Positions 1-5,692 of a DNA stretch of 7,129 nucleotides are shown one piece after another. The DNA comes from an uncultured Acidimicrobiia bacterium. GTDB taxonomy: Bacteria > Actinomycetota > Acidimicrobiia > Spongiisociales > JAENVV01. Position numbers and translations under genes: made by a program. Under the pieces are notes generated by a model that saw nothing but the letters and a program-made list of their open reading frames with translations, had not been told where the DNA came from and made no database searches. How positions within the stretch are numbered: position 1 is the stretch's first letter; every line of letters begins with the position of its first letter. Location: contig CAJQPD010000069.1 of assembly GCA_905480085.1 (NCBI GenBank), positions 1 to 7,129 of the forward strand, in the 5' to 3' direction.

Positions 1-2
1 CC

Positions 3-77
3 GCCATCGGTGGGCTGCGTTTTACGTACGAACCCGAGGATCTTCGGTTCTTCCAGGCCCGATTCGAAGAGGTCTAG
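3..77 (+). CDS. Possible 3' end of an unidentified convergent gene (partial)
   Basis: The frame is open from the window edge to a TAG at 75-77 and encodes 24 residues, AIGGLRFTYEPEDLRFFQAR then FEEV. The mix of charged and aromatic residues looks like an ordinary soluble protein C-terminus. It would converge on the EF-G-like gene with 29 bases between the two stop codons. The caveat is that the opposite strand in the same register is also open (reading LTGDFADLEERLDLF and on), but that frame has no ATG, GTG or TTG between its upstream stop inside the EF-G gene and the window edge, so I prefer the + strand reading. No family can be named from 24 residues. Confidence 0.35.
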   Translation, partial: AIGGLRFTYEPEDLRFFQARFEEV

Positions 78-106
78 TCTCTCTTCGAGATCAGCGAAGT
101 CTCCGG

Positions 107-2155
107 TCAGGCGTCGACCATTCGACTCGCCACGCTGGCGGGCAGCTCCTGGTAGTTCGCCGGCTGAGCGGTGTGGCGACCCCGCCCACCGGTCATGGAC
201 CGCAGATCGATCGAATACCGCAGGACCTCAGCCGTCGGAACCAGGGCAGTGACGATCTGGTTGCCGGCCGACCCCGAGTTGGTTCCCAGTACCCGTCCCC
301 GGCGAGAAGTCATGTCACCCATGATGTCCCCCTGGAATTCCGAAGGCGCGATGATCGACACCTCGGAGAGTGGCTCCAAAATGACCGGCCCTGCCTGCGA
401 CAGCGCTTCGTTGAAGGCCGCTCTGCCTGCCATGGAAAAAGCCAGTTCGGATGAATCAACCGAGTGATACTTGCCGTCAAGACACGTCGCTTTCAGATCG
501 GTCACGGGGAACCCGTGCTTGCCACCGGCTTCCATCGCTTGACGGATTCCTTTCTCAACAGCGGGCAGATACTGCTTGGGAATTGATCCACCTTTGGTGG
601 CATCGACAAACTCGAACCCGGAGCCTTCCGGGAGCGGCTCGAAGAGAACCGTGCATACGCCGTACTGGCCGTGACCTCCGCTCTGCTTCTTATGCTTGCC
701 TTCAACCTGGGCAGAATGGGAAATCGTTTCCCGATATGGAACCTTGACCGGTTCTTCGGTCACGGCAACCCCGAACTTCGACGCCATCCTTTCGAGGGCG
801 ATCGTTAGGTGCATCTCTCCCATCCCGTGAAGCAACGTCTGATGGGTGATCGGATTCTGCTCGACAATCAACGTGGGATCTTCGGCGTGAAGCCGCTGGA
901 GAGCCTCGGCCATCTTTGTTTCATCGGATTTGCTGACAGGAACCAAAGCAGTCGAAAGCGTAGGAATTGCTTTTCGCCGGTCGGGCAACCCGACCGGTTG
1001 GGAACGCTTCGACAAGGTGTCACCGGTTTCGGTGTCCGCCAATTTGGCGATCGCCCCGATGTCACCGGCGCCAAGCGTCATCAAATCGATCTGGTCCTTG
1101 CCGCGCAGCCCGAACAGCGTATGGAACCGTTCGTCAGTGCCGGTCCGATGGTTGTACAAGTGATCGTCACGTTTGATAGTTCCGGACACGACCCGGAACA
1201 GCGAAATGGCTCCGATGTACCGGTCGAAGGCCGTCTTGAAAACTACGACGAGCGGCTCCCCATTGGAGTCGGCGACCACACTTACCTCACGGTCTCCCGC
1301 CGTGAGGACCACCGGGCGGTCAACCGGAGAGGGACCGACCTCGCAGATGAAGTCTGCCAACCGATCCACTCCCACCGGTCCGGTTGCCGAACCACACACG
1401 ACAGGGAACACCGAAGCTTCGATGACCCCTTGTTTCATGGTCTCTTCGAGAACGGCCACTGAAGGAACCTTGCCATCGAGATAGTCGGCCACGAGATCGT
1501 CATCGGCGACCACAATGCCCTCGACGAGCTGATCGTGAACTTCATGCTCGTGCTGAGCCATGTCTTCTGGCATCTCGACTTCAGTCGCCGAACCACTGTC
1601 GTAAATGTATGCCTTATCGCGAAATAGATCGGCTACACCGTGGAAGGATGGACCCTCTCCGATGGGCAATTCGATTGGACCAACGCCGGCCCCCAGCTTG
1701 GATCGCAGCTCATCGATGGTTCGCTCGAAGTTGGCATTATCACGGTCGAGTTTGTTGATGAAGATCATGCGCGGCAGCCCGAGTTCGTCGGCTGCCATCC
1801 AGTAGTGCTCGGTGCTCGGTTCAAGGCCGTCCGTGGCGCTCACAACGAAGACCGCCAGATCAACCGCCGACATGGCGGAGAGGACGTCGCCCTCGAAATC
1901 GGCCATACCCGGTGTGTCGACCAGGTTGATCTTGTGACCCTTCCATTCAATGGGGGCCACCGCCAAATTGATCGACATGCGGTGAGATTGTTCTTCATCA
2001 CTGAAGTCGGAGACAGTGGTGCCATCTTCGATCCGGCCAAGCCGGGGGATGACCCCTGCCCGATAGAGCAGTGCTTCAACCAGAGTCGTCTTACCTGATC
2101 CGATGTGACCGATCAGCGCGACGTTGCGGATCCGGTCGGGGGCGTATACATCCAC
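107..2155 (-). CDS. EF-G-like translational GTPase (EF-G2 type)
   Basis: This is a ribosome-binding GTPase of the elongation factor G superfamily acting in the cytoplasm, about 682 residues, close to the usual 690-700. Residue numbers below count from the TTG at 2158. The G domain shows the P-loop GHIGSGKT (17-24), the G3 motif DTPGMADF (81-88), G4 NKLD (135-138) and a G5-like GSAT (256-259). Domain II runs to about 385, and domain III starts near PTLSTALVPVSK (399). Domain IV has GGHGQYGV (494-501) and GGSIPKQYLPAVEKGI (523-538). Domain V ends with LRSMTGGRGRHT. The P-loop GHxGSGKT resembles Thermus EF-G-2 rather than canonical AHIDAGKT. G3 has Met instead of the catalytic His, and the switch I 'RGIT' is replaced by HRMS. 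These changes point to the EF-G2/EF-G-like branch rather than the housekeeping fusA product; reported members bind GTP, but their role in elongation is unsettled. GTG at 2155 is chosen as the start because it sits 6 bases after GGAGG; TTG at 2158 would be only 3 bases away. Confidence 0.93.
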   Translation of the reverse strand: MDVYAPDRIRNVALIGHIGSGKTTLVEALLYRAGVIPRLGRIEDGTTVSDFSDEEQSHRMSINLAVAPIEWKGHKINLVDTPGMADFEGDVLSAMSAVDLAVFVVSATDGLEPSTEHYWMAADELGLPRMIFINKLDRDNANFERTIDELRSKLGAGVGPIELPIGEGPSFHGVADLFRDKAYIYDSGSATEVEMPEDMAQHEHEVHDQLVEGIVVADDDLVADYLDGKVPSVAVLEETMKQGVIEASVFPVVCGSATGPVGVDRLADFICEVGPSPVDRPVVLTAGDREVSVVADSNGEPLVVVFKTAFDRYIGAISLFRVVSGTIKRDDHLYNHRTGTDERFHTLFGLRGKDQIDLMTLGAGDIGAIAKLADTETGDTLSKRSQPVGLPDRRKAIPTLSTALVPVSKSDETKMAEALQRLHAEDPTLIVEQNPITHQTLLHGMGEMHLTIALERMASKFGVAVTEEPVKVPYRETISHSAQVEGKHKKQSGGHGQYGVCTVLFEPLPEGSGFEFVDATKGGSIPKQYLPAVEKGIRQAMEAGGKHGFPVTDLKATCLDGKYHSVDSSELAFSMAGRAAFNEALSQAGPVILEPLSEVSIIAPSEFQGDIMGDMTSRRGRVLGTNSGSAGNQIVTALVPTAEVLRYSIDLRSMTGGRGRHTAQPANYQELPASVASRMVDA
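977..997. repeat. Perfect 9-bp inverted repeat inside the EF-G-like gene
   Basis: CCGGTCGGG (977-985) and CCCGACCGG (989-997) are exact reverse complements separated by three bases. In the EF-G-like mRNA this would form a very stable GC-rich hairpin with a UUG loop. It encodes residues around PVGLPDR (388-394), at the link between domain II and domain III. It is not followed by a U-run in the mRNA sense (CGAAAAGC follows), so it is not an intrinsic terminator. It may be a chance result of codon choice in GC-rich DNA. Confidence 0.6.
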
Positions 2156-2161
2156 CAATGA

Positions 2162-2166
2162 CCTCC
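2162..2166 (-). promoter_or_regulatory. Shine-Dalgarno site GGAGG of the EF-G-like gene
   Basis: On the minus strand the sequence reads CGGAGGTCATTGGTGGAT. GGAGG lies 6 bases before GTG (2155) and 3 bases before TTG (2158). The spacing favours GTG as the real initiation codon. Confidence 0.75.
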
Positions 2167-2184
2167 GAAATTGAGACTGCCACC

Positions 2185-2212
2185 AACCTATCGAAAAAAT
2201 GCGGCCCGTGAA
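2185..2212 (-). promoter_or_regulatory. Candidate promoter of the EF-G-like gene
   Basis: On the minus strand TTCACG (2212-2207) and TAGGTT (2190-2185) are separated by 16 bases and fit a loose sigma70-type -35/-10 pair (the -10 matches the TANNNT consensus). A start about 7 bases downstream, near 2178, would give a leader of roughly 23 bases containing the GGAGG. Both boxes are weak matches, so this is only the best candidate I found in the interval. Confidence 0.3.
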
Positions 2213-2227
2213 GCTGCCAATGACACT

Positions 2228-2241
2228 AAGACCAAGGTCTT
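2228..2241. repeat. Inverted repeat AAGACC-AA-GGTCTT
   Basis: Perfect 6-bp arms around a two-base centre. It lies mid-way in the divergent intergenic region, upstream of both candidate promoters. Its size and symmetry suit a dimeric transcription factor site, but it does not resemble the Rex consensus and I cannot name a regulator. Confidence 0.45.
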
Positions 2242-2248
2242 TCGGCCC

Positions 2249-2266
2249 CGACGCGCGACCGCGTCG
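2249..2266. repeat. Inverted repeat CGACGCG-CGAC-CGCGTCG
   Basis: Perfect 7-bp GC-rich arms separated by four bases, 7 bases after the AAGACC/GGTCTT palindrome. It could be an operator or, if transcribed, a tight tetraloop hairpin. There is no T-run on either side, so an intrinsic terminator is unlikely. Confidence 0.45.
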
Positions 2267-2311
2267 TCCGGGAACCGACCCATTCGCACCCGTCGGTGGA
2301 GACCCATTGGA

Positions 2312-2342
2312 TTGCCGAGTACCAGCAAAGCACTACTAAGAT
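2312..2342 (+). promoter_or_regulatory. Candidate rex promoter giving a leaderless mRNA
   Basis: TTGCCG (2312-2317) and TAAGAT (2337-2342) are separated by 19 bases. The -10 box fits TANNNT and lies exactly 6 bases before the GTG at 2349, the distance at which transcription normally starts. No Shine-Dalgarno sequence precedes that GTG, and an in-frame TAA sits at 2337-2339. Together this suggests that transcription begins at or next to the start codon. The boxes are imperfect. Confidence 0.4.
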
Positions 2343-2346
2343 TCGC

Positions 2347-2364
2347 TTGTGAAACGAATCACGA
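2347..2364 (+). promoter_or_regulatory. Rex operator (ROP) overlapping the rex start codon
   Basis: The 18 bases TTGTGAA-ACGA-ATCACGA match the known Rex consensus TTGTGAA-N4-TTCACAA at 12 of the 14 specified positions: 7/7 in the left half and 5/7 in the right half. The site covers the GTG at 2349 and the next codons, just downstream of the candidate -10 box. Bound Rex would therefore block polymerase at initiation. Autoregulation of rex is known in Streptomyces. A second, overlapping inverted repeat (GATTCG-N9-CGAATC, 2340-2360) is centred about 5 bases upstream. Confidence 0.7.
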
Positions 2365-2978
2365 TGCCCAAAGCAACGGTTGAGCGACTTCCGTTGTACC
2401 TCCAATGTCTCCAGGCGATGGGAGACGTCGAGTCGACGGTTTCCTCAGAAGAGTTGGCCAACACCGCGGGTGTGAACTCGGCGAACGTTCGCAAGGATCT
2501 TTCATACCTCGGATCACACGGGGTGCGCGGCGTCGGATACAACCGACTGGAACTGTGCGACCAGTTGCGCAGGGCACTCGGCCTCATCGAAAAATGGTCC
2601 GTCGTCATTGTCGGGATCGGAAACCTCGGCTCTGCCCTTGCCAATTACCGGGGCTTTGATGCATCAGGATTCAACGTCGTCGGACTCTATGATGCCGACC
2701 CCGCCAAACGCGGCCACCAGGTAGACGGCCACTACGTCAAGTCGATGGATGACCTCAAGTTGGACATCAAAGAACACGACGTTTCGATGGCGATCCTCAC
2801 GACTCCGGCAGCTGCCGCCCAGGGTGTCGCCGACCTCTTGATCGAAGCCGGAATTCAGTCGATCCTCAATTTCGCCCCTTCACTGCTGAAGGTACCGAAC
2901 GAAATCAATTGTCGTCAGGTCGATCTGGCTACCGAACTACAGATTCTCAGCTACTACCAGGCCGCCCACCAGGCCTAG
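2349..2978 (+). CDS. rex: Redox-sensing transcriptional repressor Rex
   Basis: Rex is a homodimeric repressor that senses the NADH/NAD+ ratio and releases DNA when NADH rises; its targets are typically respiratory and fermentation genes. The 209-residue product matches the family from end to end. The N-terminal winged helix covers about residues 8-80, with the recognition region ANVRKDLSYLGSHGVRGVGY (45-64). The Rossmann domain has VVIVGIGNLGSALANY (85-100, GxGxxG at 89-94) and acidic LYDADP after beta 2. Further conserved blocks are TTPAAAAQGVADLL, ILNFAPSLLKVP and VDLATELQIL, with the C-terminal swap helix at the end. Length is near the Bacillus form (about 215) and shorter than Streptomyces Rex. 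GTG at 2349 is the first start after an in-frame TAA; ATG at 2364, just before PKATVERLP, is the alternative and gives a 204-residue protein. Neither has a clear Shine-Dalgarno site. It converges on the bc-complex operon, sharing a CTAG at the stop codons. Confidence 0.97.
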   Translation: MKRITMPKATVERLPLYLQCLQAMGDVESTVSSEELANTAGVNSANVRKDLSYLGSHGVRGVGYNRLELCDQLRRALGLIEKWSVVIVGIGNLGSALANYRGFDASGFNVVGLYDADPAKRGHQVDGHYVKSMDDLKLDIKEHDVSMAILTTPAAAAQGVADLLIEAGIQSILNFAPSLLKVPNEINCRQVDLATELQILSYYQAAHQA

Positions 2979-3337
2979 GTTTCGATCTGGCGGTTCTGTT
3001 CGGATTCGTATCGATTGAGTGCGATCAGGAACATGGCGAACAGGATCACCGACGCCAAGAAAAACGTGATCGGCACGATGCGGATTTGAAACCCATTCAA
3101 ACCCTCGATGCTCACTTGCCGTGGCCCGCGCGGCGCATACAGGATGAAGAGGAACGAGTTGATCGTCGTCCAGCCAAAGATGCTGGCCCCGGTCACCAGG
3201 AATCCGAGACGTCTTCCCAGGTTGGTGGCGTTCAGTAGGTACCCGGAACCGTAGAAGATCAACATCGAAACGAGGGTCAGCAGCACTCCGGTGAACAGCA
3301 GGTTGGCTGACAGGATTTCGCGAATGAGCAGTCGCAT
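2975..3337 (-). CDS. Small three-helix membrane protein, last gene of the bc operon
   Basis: I do not recognise a named family. The 120-residue product has three predicted membrane helices at about 11-34, 45-67 and 87-108. A basic turn follows helix 1 (NLGRR, 39-43), a loop of about 20 residues with YAPRGPRQ lies between helices 2 and 3, and the charged tail NRYESEQNRQIET closes the protein. There is no cysteine, CxxCH or other redox motif, and histidine is absent. The ATG at 3337 is 4 bases after the cytochrome c stop codon and has GAGG (3348-3345) 7 bases upstream, so it is almost certainly cotranscribed with the bc genes. Position suggests an accessory or assembly subunit of the bc complex or of its supercomplex with an oxidase; that is inference from context only. 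Its TAG overlaps the rex TAG. Confidence 0.8.
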   Translation of the reverse strand: MRLLIREILSANLLFTGVLLTLVSMLIFYGSGYLLNATNLGRRLGFLVTGASIFGWTTINSFLFILYAPRGPRQVSIEGLNGFQIRIVPITFFLASVILFAMFLIALNRYESEQNRQIET

Positions 3338-3341
3338 ACGG

Positions 3342-4829
3342 TTACCTCAACACTTCGCCGCGTAGATACTGAATCACCAGGTCGAGGTCGGTTTCGGAAA
3401 GGACGGTTCCAAAGCCCGGCATATACCCCCGACCGATCCCGTTGACGCCGTAGCCGACGCCAAGTTTCGATCCCTCAGAAAGGAACTTCTTCATATCGTC
3501 GGCGGTGAGGAACTGAACATTGGGACGGCCATTCCACAACGCAGGCCCGAGCGCACCCGCCCCTGCCTCCTGAGCGAAGGCCGGACCCTCCGAATAGCCC
3601 GAGGTATGACAGCGTGCGCAGAGACCCTGGTAGATACCCACCGCTCTGGTGGCCTTGGCGACATCTCCACCAAACGTTGAGTCCGCTACAGCCTGGAGAT
3701 CAAAGGTGTAGAACTGACTATCGGAGGCGGCCTGGAGAAACGCCAGTCCGGCTTCGGCGTTGGCCGTGAGACGATCAAGGTTGTCGACCGCCACCCCGAG
3801 GGTGACAAGCTGCTGTTTCATCTCACCAAGCTTCGAAAGTGCCAGTTCGCGGTCACCTTCAAGACCGGTCGAGTCGGGATTTCGGGGATCAAAACTCACA
3901 GCTAGCGAAGCGAACGGGGCGTATCCACTGTTTTGGGCGCCGAGAAGAATTGAGGTGAGTTCCTCTTCTGCCCGATCGGCCAACCCGTCTTCATCGGTAT
4001 CGATCTTGTACGACGCCTCCCACTCAGCAAGATCGTCGAAGCCGTTCTTGTTGAGGTCAACTCGTTCGTCGGGCGGTTCCAAAACCTTTTCGGCCAGTTC
4101 CGTCCACATCTTGACGACCTCATGATTTGCCACGGCATTCCCGTAGAACGTCAACAGTTCTTCCTGCTTGGCAATGGAGCCGGTTACCGTGGCGTCGGCG
4201 GTATCCAAACCGCTGATCGCAGCCGTGATCAGCGAGTCAGCCCTGGCGACGGCGTCGGTCTGGCTGACCTGGATGGATTTCAGGTAATCAAGAACCTCTT
4301 CGAGTTGGGCATCGTTCATCGGCCCATTACCGGCCAGACCCCAGGCCGGCATCGGGCTACCCGCCCTACCGTACGTCAGCCAGAATTTCACCTCGTCTCG
4401 GTCATACCGATAATAGATGTCGTTCAGCGATGGGGCAGCCCAACTGACGGTAACCCCGGACCGGGCGTCCACATATGTCGCGACCCCACCAACCAGGCCC
4501 TCGCCATGGCAGCTGGCACACTTGAACTCAGTAACGTGAAGACTGCCGCGGTGAACGGCAACGTCATCAAATTCAACCACAAACGACTCCTGGCGGTTGC
4601 GTTCGCCGAGGTAATACACCGGCAACGAAACCGCCAGAAAGGCAGAGAGAATGACCGCTACTCCGAGGACGCGATCGAGCCGACGGTTCTCAAGCTCATC
4701 ATCGGTCTTGTAAAGCGACAGGTTGGGAGCCACGGCATCCTGGCTTCGACCCCGTAAGCCGTTGGCCACGAGGAACGCCAGCCACCCGATCGCAACAAGC
4801 GCGGCAACAACAATGACCATCCCGCTCAT
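3342..4829 (-). CDS. Membrane-anchored diheme cytochrome c of the bc complex, with EF-hand insert
   Basis: This is the electron-accepting cytochrome c subunit, exposed on the outer face, 495 residues. Two N-terminal helices (about 4-24 and 53-74) flank a basic cytoplasmic loop (RGRSQ through RRLDR), placing the rest outside. Heme domain 1 has CASCH (104-108) and a likely distal Met in GSPMPAW (M160). Heme domain 2 has CARCH (404-408) and a likely distal Met in RGYMPGFG (M470). The insert of about 200 residues between them is mainly helical and includes two EF-hand-type loops: DLNKNGFDDLAE (258-269) and DTDEDGLADRAE (277-288), each with acidic or Asn residues at 1, 3, 5, Gly at 6 and Glu at 12. 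The start overlaps the Rieske stop as ATGA and has no Shine-Dalgarno site of its own, implying translational coupling. Two hemes in one polypeptide recall actinobacterial QcrC, but the double N-terminal anchor and the insert differ from it. Confidence 0.93.
   Translation of the reverse strand: MSGMVIVVAALVAIGWLAFLVANGLRGRSQDAVAPNLSLYKTDDELENRRLDRVLGVAVILSAFLAVSLPVYYLGERNRQESFVVEFDDVAVHRGSLHVTEFKCASCHGEGLVGGVATYVDARSGVTVSWAAPSLNDIYYRYDRDEVKFWLTYGRAGSPMPAWGLAGNGPMNDAQLEEVLDYLKSIQVSQTDAVARADSLITAAISGLDTADATVTGSIAKQEELLTFYGNAVANHEVVKMWTELAEKVLEPPDERVDLNKNGFDDLAEWEASYKIDTDEDGLADRAEEELTSILLGAQNSGYAPFASLAVSFDPRNPDSTGLEGDRELALSKLGEMKQQLVTLGVAVDNLDRLTANAEAGLAFLQAASDSQFYTFDLQAVADSTFGGDVAKATRAVGIYQGLCARCHTSGYSEGPAFAQEAGAGALGPALWNGRPNVQFLTADDMKKFLSEGSKLGVGYGVNGIGRGYMPGFGTVLSETDLDLVIQYLRGEVLR
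3966..4058 (-). other. Two EF-hand-type calcium loops within the cytochrome c
   Basis: The region codes for residues 258-288 of the diheme cytochrome c. The loops have the pattern DxNxNGxDxxxE and DxDxDGxxDxxE, with loop starts 19 residues apart. All usual side-chain ligands for calcium (positions 1, 3, 5 and 12) are acidic or Asn in both. The short spacing is more like dockerin or thrombospondin-type repeats than a calmodulin EF pair. Calcium binding is inferred from pattern only. Confidence 0.7.
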
Positions 4830-5692
4830 TCGGCGGCCGCCGCGGTACAGAAAACACCCTGTGGGTATTTGACACTCTTGGCTGGAGCCCGTTCAGTCGG
4901 AATGACCGAACCGGTTTTGATGATGAACTCGCCTTTGGAGTCCACCTCCACGACGAACCGATCAAGGTTACGGGGTGCGGGGCCATCTTCGTACTCACCG
5001 ATCTGGTTGTACTTCGAGCCATGGCAGGGACATTCGAATCCCTGCGAACTCTGACACCATGGCACCGCACAACCGAGGTGCACGCACTTCTGCCAGAGAG
5101 CGCTCAACCCGTCGGCGACGGTTAGATCTTCGGCGAATTGAGAATTGGGGAGTACGGAATCTGACACCGGCACGATCCACGCCTTGGCGGCCGGGAGATA
5201 AAATGGAGTGATGGTGCCATCCGGTTGGGCAATGGCATCCTTGATGGCTTGAACCGGTCCGGCACTGACATCTGATCCGAATCCGCCACTCACTTTCGGC
5301 CAGCTAAACGCCAGCGAGGCGACGCCAAAGGTACCAAGGGTCCCGAAGAACGAGGCAGCCAGTGCCCGGTTGAAGAATTGCCGTCGGTTGACACCCTGCT
5401 CGGAAGCCGATAGCTCGACCACCCGGTGGATCTTCTCGACGGGTTCCTCAGCGACCGCCACCGCCACCGCCACCGAAGCCGCCGGGGATTCGACTGTTGG
5501 TTCGGGGAGTTCCGCCGCCTTGGACCGTGTGAACGCGGACGGGATCCGGCTACGGTCTGCCTTGCGGGCATCCTTATCCAACTGTTCTTCCCATGAACTC
5601 GGCCCCCGGCGATAGGCGATGACGAACGTTGCCAGACCGCCAAGGACAAACAGGATCGAGCCCAATATGGTAAGAATCTGGGGCGCGGTCAT
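4826..5692 (-). CDS. Rieske iron-sulfur protein of the bc complex
   Basis: This subunit takes one electron from quinol at the Qo site and passes it to cytochrome c. The 288-residue product starts at ATG 5692, which overlaps the subunit IV stop as ATGA; an upstream GTG at 5743 is open but would lie deep in subunit IV and is rejected. The first helix is at about 4-27. A cytoplasmic linker follows (28-99), basic then Ala/Val-rich (SVAVAVAVAEE). A twin-arginine motif NRRQFFNR (102-109) leads into the second helix (about 109-131). The cluster domain has CVHLGC (203-208) and CPCHGS (221-226): ligands C203, H205, C221, H224 and a disulfide C208-C223, plus an extra Cys at 213. The twin arginine suggests Tat-dependent insertion of the folded cluster domain, as shown for the Streptomyces Rieske protein. 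Streptomyces QcrA has three helices before the cluster; this one has two. Confidence 0.95.
   Translation of the reverse strand: MTAPQILTILGSILFVLGGLATFVIAYRRGPSSWEEQLDKDARKADRSRIPSAFTRSKAAELPEPTVESPAASVAVAVAVAEEPVEKIHRVVELSASEQGVNRRQFFNRALAASFFGTLGTFGVASLAFSWPKVSGGFGSDVSAGPVQAIKDAIAQPDGTITPFYLPAAKAWIVPVSDSVLPNSQFAEDLTVADGLSALWQKCVHLGCAVPWCQSSQGFECPCHGSKYNQIGEYEDGPAPRNLDRFVVEVDSKGEFIIKTGSVIPTERAPAKSVKYPQGVFCTAAAAE
5454..5475. repeat. Hexanucleotide tandem repeat ACCGCC in the Rieske gene
   Basis: Three full copies of ACCGCC plus ACCG. On the coding strand they encode the alternating Ala-Val run of the cytoplasmic linker. Copy number could vary between strains without breaking the frame. Confidence 0.7.

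Larger units (their letters stand above)
2156..2348. other. Divergent intergenic region between the EF-G-like gene and rex
   Basis: About 190 bases without a credible reading frame separate the two divergent genes. It contains the Shine-Dalgarno site and candidate promoter of the EF-G-like gene at one end, two inverted repeats in the middle (2228-2241 and 2249-2266), and the candidate rex promoter followed by a Rex operator at the other end. No tRNA, small RNA gene or riboswitch motif was recognised here. Confidence 0.7.

Noticed and set aside
83..99. CTTCG/CGAAG hairpin between the convergent stops
   Set aside because: Only 5 bp with a 7-base loop and no T-run on either strand, so I do not call a terminator.
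809..1462. Long + strand open frame of 217 codons
   Set aside because: It lies wholly antisense to the EF-G-like gene, whose full domain set is intact. The translation has no family features and follows from GC-rich codon bias.
1501..1530. GTGAAC-TTCA sequence resembling a Rex or similar operator
   Set aside because: The half-sites are too close together for the 18-bp Rex site, and it lies inside the EF-G coding region.
4211..4234. Inverted repeat CGCTGATC-N8-GATCAGCG in the cytochrome c gene
   Set aside because: It is inside coding sequence with a normal codon reading, a loose loop and no terminator features.
4122..4757. Long + strand open frame of 211 codons
   Set aside because: It is antisense to the diheme cytochrome c, where both heme motifs and the anchors confirm the minus frame.
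4831..4842. 12-base palindrome CGGCGGCCGCCG near the Rieske stop
   Set aside because: It encodes the terminal run of alanines; repeated GCC/GCG codons give such symmetry by chance.
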